Source: Tigriopus japonicus
Taxonomy: Eukaryota > Arthropoda > Copepoda > Harpacticoida > Harpacticidae
Assembly: GCA_010645155.1 (NCBI GenBank)
Contig: CM021317.1
Span: forward strand, 11,225,683-11,289,682
DNA length: 64,000 bases
Direction of reading: 5' to 3'
Every line of letters starts with the position of its first letter. Positions within the stretch are counted from its first letter, which is position 1. This document shows, piece by piece, positions 33,388 through 45,600 of this stretch. The translations under genes were made by a program, and so were the position numbers. The notes beneath the pieces are model-generated. The model did not search any database. It saw only the letters and a list, made by a program, of their open reading frames with translations, and was not told the origin of the DNA.

Positions 33388-33634
33388 CAGGGGTCGGCAA
33401 CCACTTTTGGGTCAAGGCCCATGAACTTTGATTCATGTTTTCAGGGGCCAACCAAACAGGCGTTTATTGGTCAGGGCCCACAAATTAGCGATCAAAGAGC
33501 TTTGGGCCCACAAATACAGTACTGTGGATGGTGCTTGGGCCCACTATTTTGGACTTTCTCCATAGCTTCTGGGCCCACCAACGACCAGCCTTGGGCCCAC
33601 ATTTGGGCCGCGGCCCACCAGTTGCCGACCCCTG
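33388..33634. mobile_element. hAT-type MITE, copy 2 (best preserved)
   Basis: 247 bp with terminal inverted repeats CAGGGGTCGGCAACC and, at the right on the other strand, CAGGGGTCGGCAACT. It is flanked by exact 8-bp duplications CTATAGAC (33380-33387 and 33635-33642). The 8-bp duplication of the form nTnnnnAn and the CAGGG ends are diagnostic of hAT elements. The interior repeats GGGCCCAC and has no transposase, so it must have been mobilised by another element's enzyme. Confidence 0.9.
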
Positions 33635-34274
33635 CTATAGACCTTCAGGGTTCAAAACTGTAGAGCCAGTACTATGTTCTTGCAGCTTCTAAGTGTTCTT
33701 CACAAACTTTTGGCTGTTCTTTTACATTTCATTGTGCAATGGGAAACTCAAACTTGAAGTTTATTGCCCTGCATATCAACCAATATTGCTTCAGTTTGTC
33801 ACACTAATGAAAAAAGGCATTGTACTAAAATCTTCATTCCCTCCCTTTTTGAGTGTGTCTGAAAATGAACGCAAGCGTAGCAAAAAGGGGGTCTTTTCCC
33901 TTTCTCTTTTTCTCTCTCATCCCTTTCTTCTCCTAAGGGTGACTGATAGTAGGTCTAAAAACTAGTAGTTAAAACTTACAATAACATTGTAATGAGCCAA
34001 ATTTATAATATTTTGAAATGTTAACATCAAAGTTCAGTACAGTCTTCCAGAATTTCCACCTAATGTCTGGATATTTCAAGGCCCAAGGGTGGGTTGAGAG
34101 TCATTCAAATTTACTTGCATGTCTTTACTATTTTTTGACTTCATCACCAACGGTTTTGCGCATTCTTACCACCAGATGTCGTGAATCGGGCCGAATTGTG
34201 AAAGTTTATATTAACGGAACCAGCTTTGGTCTTATCCCGGTGGTTTCGGCTGTGTCACAATCTGATTTAATTCC

Positions 34275-35092
34275 AAGGATGGGGAGAAATTGTAATTGCA
34301 ATTACAATCAAATGTAATTGTAATAACAATCAATAACATTTTTGGGCCAAGTAATTGTAATTATTTACATTTTTGGGCCAAGTAATTGTAATTATTTACA
34401 TTTTTGGGTCAAGTAATTGTGATTTCAATTAATTACATTTTTGGCCATGTAATTGACTAATTTTCAATTACAAATTACCAGTTTCTTTTCAAAATCTTAC
34501 TTCTTCAAATCAACCATAAAATTGATTCGTCAGTTTTCACTTGCAAAACAATTATTTTGTCATTAATTTTCGGGCAATGTGATACCACTAACAGAAAGCT
34601 TTTGTTACAATACACACCCAAGCTACAAAAGTTTAAAATACTGGAGCTTTTGACCATGATTTTTGTTTCAGGAGGTAGGGCTTTTCACAAAGTTCGTGTT
34701 TTCTGAAAAAGAAAAATATCTGACCACAGCAAAATCCCTCAAAATTCCAATTAGCCCCTCTACCCTAACGCACTACAATGTCAGTTTTCCTAGCTCGCGA
34801 TTCCCGATCGGACGTCTGAGACAAAGGCTGGGGGTAATATTGATAATACCACATATCCTTGTTTTCAATTATTATATTCTCGTACTCAAATATATGTAGG
34901 TTCTTAACCTCAAAACTGGCGTTGTTTTAGATGGCATAATATTTTTCCCGTTAACAAGCTTTTGATTTTTGAAAATCACTCTTTCGCATTAACCTTTGAC
35001 GATGTAACTGAATTGTAATTAATGGCATTTTTCGACGAAGTAATTGTAATTGTAATTTATTACATTCTTCAAGTAATTGACCCAACCCTGTA
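34275..35092. repeat. AT-rich element with iterated TAATTGTAATTAC words
   Basis: At 34290-34480 and again at 35008-35080 the words TAATTGTAATTA and ACATTTTTGGGCCAAG are iterated with small changes. A unique AT-rich stretch lies between. The right edge is GACCCAACCCTG (about 35081-35092) and the left edge CAAGGATGGGG may be its worn inverse. It is non-coding and probably a degraded MITE. I could not find a convincing target duplication. Confidence 0.45.
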
Positions 35093-36496
35093 TAATTCTG
35101 GGAAAGTTTAGTAACTTCAGTTGTAAGTAAAAAGGTTTTCAATGCTCAATCTATCTAATTTTTTTGGTAGAGGGAACGATGTGAGGCCAAATCAAAAAAA
35201 AACTTACTTTCTTGGTAAAATCCATCATATCATGGAAAACATTGTAAATAAAGCCTTTGTTGTTTTTTTCCCAAAACATGTCAACAACCTTTTTTGTTGC
35301 TAGAAAATCATTTAAATCACAGGAAATCATCAAAATTACTTCGTCTTTTTTGCTCCAAGTTTCAGCATTATTTTGCTCAAATCTAGCTTCTTTTTTCAAC
35401 AATTTAGCTTCAAGGCTGGCCTGGGAACTGGTCACACTGAACTGAAGCGAAGCCTTATTAGACAAATCCCTAACACCTCTATGGGCTGGCTGGCCGGCCA
35501 TGCGGTAGCTCGATCAACGTAATGCCCCTCGACGACGAGGACGACGACGACCGTCGCGTCGCTGTCTTGACACAAGTGTGCTGGTAGCGTAGCATGCATG
35601 CATGGATGGGTGGCTTAGGGATGCGTCGGAGTGAGCTCGTATGGACTTCCATCCACATGTCGAGGTCTCGACCATGTGCGTGTGCTTGTCGTGACTGGCG
35701 TCTTGATCTTGTCCCCTTCCTTCCTCCCTCCTGGATCTTGCAAACCCTGCTTCCTTCATGGTTGATTGTGTTGGTTGCGGTGGTGGTTTGGGTCGGTGGG
35801 TATGCAGAGGGAGCAAGCAGGAGGAGCGTCAAGAAAGAGCCATCATCATTGTTACGTGAATTGTCGGGAGGTTTTCTGTGAAAACTTTGAACTCCTGACA
35901 CTCATTATTCCATTTCATTCACGGTGACACCAAGGTCTATTCCTGTTAGACGACGGCTCTAAGTCAAGTGAGTGAGTGAGTGAGTGAGCATTGAGCAGAA
36001 CTCACAGGAATCCTCCTTGACTTGACAATTACAAAGGCTCACGGGTTAAGTGTCTTCCATCTTTCCCGTTGTTGGTTGGCGTTTCGGGGGGTCAGTTACA
36101 GGGGCTACTGAATTCAACGCCGAGGAAAACGACCATCAAGTGTTCCGTCGCTGTCGCCGCATGCACTAGGTAAAACAGAAAAAAAGGTTTGGTCGAGTAC
36201 GACATCCATCCATATTGTTGCATGGGATTGCATTGGATGTGTTTCGTACGTCTTCTGGATGTGTTGCTAAGTAAAGGAGTCTGACAAACGAGTTCGGAGA
36301 CACCTAGACCCGATTCGCCGCTGCCATCACTGGCCAGCCATTTCAAGACAAGAACTTAAACAGTGGAGTCAGTCTATTCCAGTGCCATCATTCATACATA
36401 CAGCCAACCAACCAACCATATTCAAATCGTCATCCTTCAGCCAGAAATCCCAACTCATAAATAGATCATAAACAGACTCCGGGTGGGGCCGCAATT
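35093..36496. other. Intergenic, upstream of the NAD kinase gene
   Basis: No gene supported. It contains a further fragment of the TTTAGCTT-type repeat (35390-35445, ending AACTGGTCACACTG), GAC/GTC triplet runs (35525-35555), a GTGA run (35968-35988) and pyrimidine-rich sequence. The 5' untranslated region and promoter of the first NAD kinase exon are presumably in the last few hundred bases, but no clear TATA or initiator can be chosen. Confidence 0.4.
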
Positions 36497-36651
36497 ATGA
36501 GTATGGACGAAGGCACCCTTCAATTGGCTCGGTCGTTTGCCCGGCAATCCCTCGACGAAGAAGAGGCCGAGGCCTTGGATGGCAGCCCCAAACCTCTCCG
36601 GAAGGTGTATGACTCACAAAAGAGTCTGGAGAACAAGTTGCAAGGGTTCAG
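36497..36651 (+). CDS. NADK: NAD kinase alternative first exon 1a (canonical N-terminus)
   Basis: An ATG at 36497 (second ATG at 36503) opens a 51-codon exon beginning [20 protein letters not shown] and ending LQGFR across the splice at AG|gtaagt (36652), phase 2. Joined to the common exon at 44670 the junction reads [13 protein letters not shown], matching the EFRRTRSLHGPCP of human NADK. This is therefore most likely the ancestral start exon even though it lies 8 kb upstream. A run of 12 G lies at 36695-36706, just inside the intron. Confidence 0.85.
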
Positions 36652-39600
36652 GTAAGTCCAAACACTCAATAGCTGACACATAGTCCTCTTGGAAGGGGGG
36701 GGGGGGAATTTGGAGTGAAACAAAGGTTGCTTGTCACTAAAAAATAATCAATAATAAACAGTGAGTCAATTACGGTTAACACAGGCAAGAAAGACTCGGG
36801 CAGGACCAATAGAAAACTGTCAGACCTCTTCTCGATCCATTGTGTGAAGTAGGTTTTGGAACCAGTGAGTAAGTGACTGCTTCGAGTGGTTGAATCGGAA
36901 TTCTAGCCTTGAGTGGTAAGGCCGCCAAGGACCATCATGAATAATTAAATCAAAGCATTGTGCTACTTCCGTGGAAGGAGACGTGACTTTCGCGTTCCAA
37001 TGGCAGTTCAATTTAGTTGTGAGACCAATAACGTGCTTGGAAATTCATCTGACCAACCTTTCCATACAATCCGTCCTTGTATAAGCATTATATTATCATT
37101 ACTTAAGGATTTGTTCTCTGGTTTATCGGTCATTTCGGAAACCGCCTCTTTTGGGTGAGAAGAATGTACGTGCCTATGGGCAACTACCAAAAGTAGTAAT
37201 TGTATGGCGGAGAAGGAGCTAATTTATTGCCCCTATTTGGAAATAATCTTGGTCAAGTTGGCTTTAAGGTGGAAGCTCCTCCCGAGTGTGAATGACGAGA
37301 GATTTGGAGATAAAAGTTACAAAGGGTCTTGGCGTAAAGAAGTTTTAGGATTTGGTTGTGATCGGGAGGGGATTAGATTGTGTTGCCAGCCGTTGCGACT
37401 GAAAATGATCTCGTTCCGTCCGGTCCGGTGAGAGTCCTACCAAACATTCAACCAACCTTCGTAGCTACCATCAAGCGACAATTAAGCAAAGAAAAATATC
37501 AGCACGGATGAAGAAAGGATATCCGTATTCCTCGTTCGTTCTACCATCGCCATGGCAGTAATCATGGTTGTCGGATTGGCAAGCAAACTTTTGATTCGGC
37601 TGCTTCAAAGAATGGCTCTGCAGGCATTTCTCGTAAACCATCCCCAAGGCAATAATAATGCTAAGCAAGCCATGCCGATTATCATGAGACAGGTGGTGAA
37701 TTTCCACACGGTTTTAGCATTTCATAACCTCGGAATCCTTGACAAATACTGTCATTCATCTCCACAGTAACAACTTTTTCAGGTAAAGTCGCCGAGAATC
37801 TAGCAACAAGCGACGGGAACATTTTGCATACGAAGTAGGACTAGTCGAGGATTCGCACCAATAACAGCAATTTCTTGTGAACGAATATGTACTTGAGAAG
37901 TATTGGCTACCATGCCATCCTCCCATTTTCATGTCATGACCAAAACCATAACTTGCTAGCCTTGCAAACTTGGCAAGACAAAGACTTTTGAAGCGTTTAT
38001 TATGCATCATGAACCTGTTGTTCATGTAATACACACAATGCTTAGGATAGCTTCCGAATGTGAAACCTTATTCCTTTTTGTAGTTTAGTGGCCGTTCTTG
38101 TCAAAAAAGAGGCTTCGGGGTTCAATAACGGTGGTACCTGTGCATGTGGCCATTTCATTTTCATGGGATTATGGCGTTGTTTTCCTACGCTTCACGCCAA
38201 TCACTGACTTAATTGGATTGGCCGAGTGCAAGCAATCCCGGATCCGTTTTGATCGCACTAGGATTGTCCGCTTCTGATGGAATAGGGGCAATGAAGTGTC
38301 ATTTGAAGCTGTGAGAAAAAAATGAATGTAGATCATGGTCAGATTTGTGTCTAGGCATCCAACCAACAAAAAAAACACTCGAGAGAATCCCGGTTATGTT
38401 CTTGTTTCCTTGTGAATATGTCCAAGGTCGCACAGGTGATATCCAATGTATTGTGCACGTACCTTTTCTTTGCTTTTGTGGAGATTGAAAATACGCCGGG
38501 TCCCACTCTCTTGGCAATGTATAGCTTTCGGCTATTAATAGCTTTTCAAGGTTGCTTCATTCCTTCTGACCCAAAATTCGGCTCTCGTCTTCTCCTTTCA
38601 AGCTTAATGAACCCTGGTTAGCCCCTCGTTCATGTTGAATTTGATTTTGAGATCCACCAGAGATAACATTCGTGCTGATCGCCAAGAGTTGAATATCTTA
38701 AAATGATGTCGTAAGTTTGGTGCCGACCACGCTAGAAAAACTCCCGTTATCCAAAAAGTGGGAGGCAGCTTCCCTTTTAAGAGTTACGACCGAGTGTCAA
38801 TTTGACGTGAAAAGTTGTATTTTATTTTATTTTTATTCAAGTGCTTAAAGGCTTGGATCATTAAAGGGAGTTGCTCTGGTGATAGTAGTTTTTCCATTTT
38901 CGTAAACTCGTTTTGAAACAGTCTTTTTCGAAAGAACTGGCAGGCAACCTTCCATTTTTTGCATGTGCATGAATTATTTGCGTAATAGATCAAATCTCTC
39001 AACATACATTTGTTGTGAAAGGTTCAAAGAGTACACAAGTTGGATGGTTTTGTCATGGTAATTGGAAGAGCACCCCCCCATAAGTTAGGATGTATAATGA
39101 TTTTAAGATATATTAAAAATATATTAAGATAAAGATAAAAGATATTGATAAATGAAAAGTTAACGATTTATGAAATATCTTCGATTGCAAATTTATATTT
39201 GCATTGACCAATTTATTCCTCTGTTTGCCTTTTATTGAAGTGATCACAATATCTAAAACTTATCATGCAACATATTCCGCAGTTTTTTTTAATCAAGTAC
39301 GTTGACGATCAATTTTGACTTTTCCGAAGCGATTAATCAAAGAATCTTAGCTTCTCCAACAATGAAGATGATATTGTTACTCTTGCTACTTGACAGTGTT
39401 TTATCTAATCAATCCCTGGACGTGTCGCAAATTGTGAACACGTTCAAGGTCAGTTGTTGAGCACGTTTGGAAGTATAGTAGAAGCTTGTCTACAGGCTAT
39501 GGCAGGTAAATCGGGACGGCCTTTAGACGGCAATATTCAGGAATGGGTAGGAATTTCACTTTGAAACTTTCAGGATATATTTTCCAGACAATCATCAGCA

Positions 39601-42600
39601 ATTTTTATTAAATGTGTTCGTTGCACATAGCAATAACTCTCTCCATGCGGCCACTGAAGGCTTGGATGGCCCTAGCGAACTCCGCGGCGTCTAAAAAGGC
39701 CATGGACCTCGTGAAGGCAGCCTTCAGGGCTGAGAGGTTTCTGTGGCAGACTAGTAGGCGTCCTCGTCTACCCTGCCCCACTTGTAGTAGTCGTGGGTGT
39801 TATAGTTGGGGCTGTTTGGAGGGTACTTCAAGATCTTTACGATGTCCGCCTCCTTGTGCCCCGCGCGTTGCAGTTCGAGGACCGCCGATCTTTGAGCTTG
39901 CTCCATCATCACCGGATGTTGTGACCACTTAAGAGACACCAAACGAATCGCAAACACGTGCGCTATTCAGCCAAAACAACGTCAGCTCGGTAATTCAAAC
40001 TTAGAAGAACCATGAGTCGGAGTAGAAATAACCATACTCGATCGTACTCTTATTTTATTCCGTCTCATGCTTCTATCCTTTTAGATATGCTTCTACTACG
40101 TATACTTCAAACGTGTCCAACATTCCTATTTAAGGCATGTTCGAGGTTGGTCGTATTTGCGAACCTTTCTTCGCCCTATTTCATCATCACAGAGAGATGA
40201 CACCAACGCTTAATAACTTTTTATGCTCATTGCGACGAGATTGGATCTATCATCCTTCACCCCTCACTTCTGCTTTTAATTGGTTCGAGATGTTTATCGC
40301 TTGTTCATGTGTCAATAGGTTTCTGAAATGGTGGATTTTCTCATGAAACCTAGAGCACTATAATAACACTAACATAACAGAGTACAGTCATAAAGTGCGC
40401 CATCTAGTGGATTTCATGCAGCAACAGCTCGCAGTTCCCATGATATACATATTTTTGAAGATTGCAACGGTCAACCATCAGTTTTGGACGAACAAGAGTG
40501 CCTCAAAGGTTGTACTGAGTATTGTTCATGGACCTGTGGTGGTTTTTGGTTGAAATTATTGGTAAAATACTTTTCAAATTGGCATGGAAATCTGAATACT
40601 GAAAAGGTAATTCAGGCATGTTCTATGCCAAAATTCATCAGAAAAACACTGAAGTCCTATTTGGAGTTCCACCATCATCATTTTAGGCACATTAGTTTGT
40701 CCAAAACTTGTGAATGGCCCTTGCAATCTTCAAAAATATGTGTATCATGGGAACTGCGAGCTGTTGCCGCATGAAATCCACTAGATGGCGCACTTTATGA
40801 CCGTACTCTGTTATTATGAAACCGGGGCCAATCTTGGTCATTCAGATGAACATCCGTAGAAAATGAGTGTCACTCGGTTCGAATCCCTACCCACTTATGT
40901 TATTCTTGAACGAGGCTCTTGGTTGAACATGTTCGGGTAGCCGAAAACCAACACTGACTAGATTTCCACGTCTGGACTCCATGACGGCGTGTTTTCGTGT
41001 AATTTCAATTCGAGTTCCGGCTGATGGAGCCTCTGCTGCATGGGTGAATAGATAGATACATGGATGTACGTACGGACGGACATTCAATCGAGTGACTGAC
41101 TGCCGTTCATAGATGTACCCGTTGCAATGAGCAACTACACACTTACTGTACAGGGTTGTTTTAAATTACAGTCCCAAAAACTTTGATGGCAAATTGTGAC
41201 AAAATGAGACCATGAAGTTAACTGAGGTCCAAATGACTAAAAAAGTAGAGGTGTGTACCTAACACTTTGTTTCGTCGTTTCATGCAATATTTAATGTTTG
41301 ATGCAAATACTACGGCAATATTAGTCCTTCTAATGGGCACTCATGGTAGAGAAATTTTGAGAGAATAGAGCATGCGTACCATGGTTGGGGGAGCCGTTCT
41401 TGAAAAGAAAATCAGTGTTTTTACAACGAATCAATCAATTTTATATGTTCTTTGCCAGAGTAAACCTAAAACTGTTTCCTTCAGCTGGTATTAATACAAT
41501 TTAATCACACCCGTACTGTGTCACGAGTGGTTCTTGATTTAGTATGGGACTCTAATTCGTGACAACCCTGTATGCGTGCATCCACTGTTCAAAGGAGATA
41601 TGTCTCCACATCCACGCTGAATTTCGAACTGAGATTGAACAAATCTCGTGATGTGTTGGCTCCAACAACAGTCAGTGTGGAAGTGTTGTTGTTTTTGTTG
41701 TAGTGGTAGCAGTAGTAGTAGCAATGACAACAACGGCAACGGCAACACCAATGATAATGATAACGAGAATGGTGATGATGAGGATGGCGACAATTTTGGT
41801 GAATATCCAGAAGAATAATTCAGTTGTCACTGGAGTGTTGTCAACTCAACAAGGATAGTGCTTCTTATTCCTCATTCTGCCATCATCCTCTTTGTCTTTC
41901 GTTCATTCGCTCTTACGTTGGTGTTGCCGAAGTTTGAGAACCGAAGCAGATCCAAGTTGAATTGAAGATCACACCAGTACTGAATCTATCACCATCACAG
42001 TTTCAACTTGGTTGCTGTTGCCGTCGTCGTCGTCATCTACTTCTTCTTCTTCCTCCTCTTCTTCATCATCATCCTCATCATCCTCGTCGTCATCATCATC
42101 ATCATTATCATTGACGACGACGGATCGTGTGTGATTGTTTAGTGCAATTTGTCCGTCGAGAAAGACAGAACATGGGGAAATGGTACGAATATCGCTCCCT
42201 TTGGAGTCGCGATGACTTGGAGGACGGAGTTCGAGACCGGGAATACTTGGACCTGGCCACCCCAACCCAAGTCTCGTCCAGTTCCTCACCTTCATCCACT
42301 TCTTTGCCAGCCTCGGAAACGAACAGCTTGTGGGACGAGAACGAGTTCTACAACCGAATGCAACACAAACCAACCCTTTCTTTCTCACGGAGATCCTCAC
42401 CGGCCTCCACCGATGGCAGAAAGAGGTCCGGATCTTGGCCGTAAGTAACAACCCTCCCTATCTCAAAGGAAATCTATAATGCAAGTGGCATCAGTCTGCA
42501 ATGATTATGGAACGTATTCTGGAATTTTCGTGGAGTAAACCCGAAAGACAAACTAGGTCAGAGTACGCTCGCTGAACTCTCAGATGTCGGCACAAGATTG

Positions 42601-45600
42601 TCAAAAATCACCCCAAAATCGGACGCGTCATTTGTCATTTACGCATGTATGAAATAGAGTTCCGTAGAGCTCTTGAGTTGATGGAGCATATAGTTTCGGC
42701 AACTTTCATCAAAGATGCTTCAAATGAATGGATGTTTCAAATGATCAAGTTGATCCTCTTGGGTTTTAGGTCGCTAGATCCAAAACGTATTTGAAATCGG
42801 GTTGTCCAAAGTGTTTCCCGATTTTAAGGTGGCTGAACGAGCGAATCCTTTCTGTTCTTCGTTCTCCTTGTGTTCGCGGGTCTTTTAAAGGCCAGAACAG
42901 CTTTTCTTTTGTGTTTGGACGCTTGCCAAGAAGGCCAAGTCGGCCTTGCCATGATTCACTAGTAGATCAGAGTCCTTGACACACTGAATAGGAGCTTTCT
43001 CATATCGGTAGTTGTGGGTTAGTCCATGAATTAAAGGAAGTATGCCATTGTCATGTCAAGTTTGTTTCAGGTATTCCTGAACCTCCCAGATTGGCACGAT
43101 TGCTAGACCCCAAAATTTTGGCTACTCAATTTTAAAAGCTCTAAGGCTTCAAATCCGTCTTTTTTTTCTTTCTTTTTAAATCACGAACACATTTGATTCA
43201 GCTGTTTTCAAGGTTGAACTTGGACTTGACAACTCGGACTCGGACTTTCTTTCATTCTTGTTTGTTTGTCAAGTGTTTCTTGTGCAAGATTGACAACGCT
43301 ACGTCGTCCGTAGATGACTGCGATCTCTTCATTGGAAGAGGCTTTTAAAGGAAACATGAATTGCCCAAGTGTGATAGATGACTCGGAGGAGTCATTTTCA
43401 TAACCCATCCAATCCAAACATCCTTCCTTCTTTGTGTTCTATGAACTTCTCCAGATTTTATTATCTCTTTAACACAACTGAAAAGCTAATTCGAATCCTT
43501 ACCAAATAGGGAGATCGAGAGTTAAATTAAAAGCATGTCCGAGTCCGTCCAAAATCGGGAATTGAGCAATGGTATCCATGACTCGGATGATTCGGCGGAT
43601 GAAAATGTGGTCGATCCCGCCCTCGTCCAAGTCACGATCAAAGCCAATCGTGAAGCGGGTGAAAAGGCTTTGGAACGAGGCATGAAGGGAGTGGTCAAGG
43701 ATTTTGACATGGAAACCAAGATGGTTCAATTGAAATTGGAATCCGAGCAAAACGGTCAGTCTCTGGATTGTCAGTGTGAAGCTGTGGGGTCGGATAGCCA
43801 AGGAGTGCAGTACCAGTGTCATTATCGGATTGGTTCAAGGCCCGGATTCAAGGCCTCTCAGATCCCGGAGAATGTGAACAAGGAGTGCTCGCCGGATTCG
43901 TTGCGTGTCCAAGAAATCGAAGGAAAATTCTCCATGAATGTGCCTTATGAGTATGTGAATAACTGATTATGTGTCCAAACTGTTAATTGACTGACGTAGG
44001 ATGGGGTTGCAAGTTTCGGACAGAGTAGGGCCAGGGATACTTTAGCATTTCAATGTCCTAACCGTTGTTGCAGCTCGAACAATTACCAATTTGAACACTA
44101 AAAAACGTTGGTAGATAGGTAACCTTTCGGTTGTTTCACATTTGATTCATTGATACTGCTACGAAGTGTCACACATACATTGCTGACAGGGATCGTGGTC
44201 CTCGTACAATCTTGCGGGAGTGAAAAATAATAGACTCATCAATGCATGATGTGTCTGATCTTCATTGAATGCCGTGGATCTCTGGATACACTCAATTTTA
44301 ATTGATCCCAGGACATTGACTTGAGAACGTGAGAGATCCATTGGCGAGAAATGTGGCGAGTGTGCAAAATTGGACATTTGTTTGTCTGGGTCATTTCTCT
44401 CGCTTTGAGTTTAGCGGCCAGTCAAATTGATTCTCGCCTTTGGAAAGTCATTTTCTCCGGTAGAGAGAGAATGATTGAAATGAAAATTCGTGATATTGAA
44501 TTACTGCAATTGATCCAAAAGTATACTGATGTCAACAGTAACAATAGTAAAGCTGTTGCGCCCACGGCAAATGCATTCCTCTTGTCCGAGTAAGAACTAT
44601 GAAAGATCATTTCGGCTTCGTGTTCCAACTCATTTTGATCATCCTTTTTCCGTTGGTCTTTTATTCCAGACGAACCCGATCGTTAAATGCACCAAGTCCC
44701 ATCCAGCAGTTTGGACCATGTGGCAGAATTATGAAGAACTCTGCCATGGTTATGTAAGTAAAGCAAAAAACCTACCTAGGTCAATTGATCCTGAAATTTT
44801 TGACCATCTCTCTCTCTCTCTTTCTCTGATCCATATTGTGTAGGACTATACAAGATCCGGCCTCTCAACGACTCACATGGTACAAGCCTCCTCTAACTGT
44901 GTTAGTGATCAAGAAGGTCCGTGATGCCACTGTGATCCCGCCCTTTATTCAATTAGTCCAGTGGTTCACCCACGTGAAAAACATGGTTGTCTTCGTCGAG
45001 TCTGCAGTACTTGAGGATCCTCTTCTCGCCAACTATTCGGGGTTCTCAAAGTCCAAGGTAAAGTTATGAATATAGCTCAAGTTATTGCACTTTTTTGAAA
45101 ACAAGGATTTTTACCAAAACAAAAAGAGAGAGCTATATGCAAAACAGTTTTGAATTCAGAAGGACCTAAGGATCAATCCCATGTAAATCTTGAGTTTTTA
45201 TCCTTTCAAAAAATATTGAAAATATCCTAAATATAGATATCCAAGATGTAAACCTGATTTTTTTTATTCTCATGTATCCTCTCTCCAAGTTCTCTACAAC
45301 TTTGAACTCTATAATCATTAGCTTACAGATCAAATTATGGTTCTAAACCACTCGTTAAAGATCTTTATCCGGTCTGTTTTTTCCCTGGATAATTCCAAGA
45401 GGACGTCAAATAACACAAATTATTGCATTTAACACATGAATTTTGATCACTATTCAACATTTTCTAGCAAAAATGTTAAAGAAAATTACTCAAAATTCGG
45501 ATATTACATTTTTTGATAGCATAGGAACTAAAAACTTACATAGGATTGAACCATGTATCCTCATGAGTTCAAAATTGTATTACATTTAGCTCTCTCTTTT

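Noticed and set aside
39362..39460. Short frame [18 protein letters not shown] with a signal-peptide look and a GT after AAG
   Set aside because: Its donor phase (0) does not fit the NAD kinase common exon (phase 2) and no other partner exon is seen.
41539..42451. Minus-strand frames rich in Ser, Asp and Glu near the NAD kinase exon 1b
   Set aside because: They derive from triplet repeats and the complement of exon 1b.
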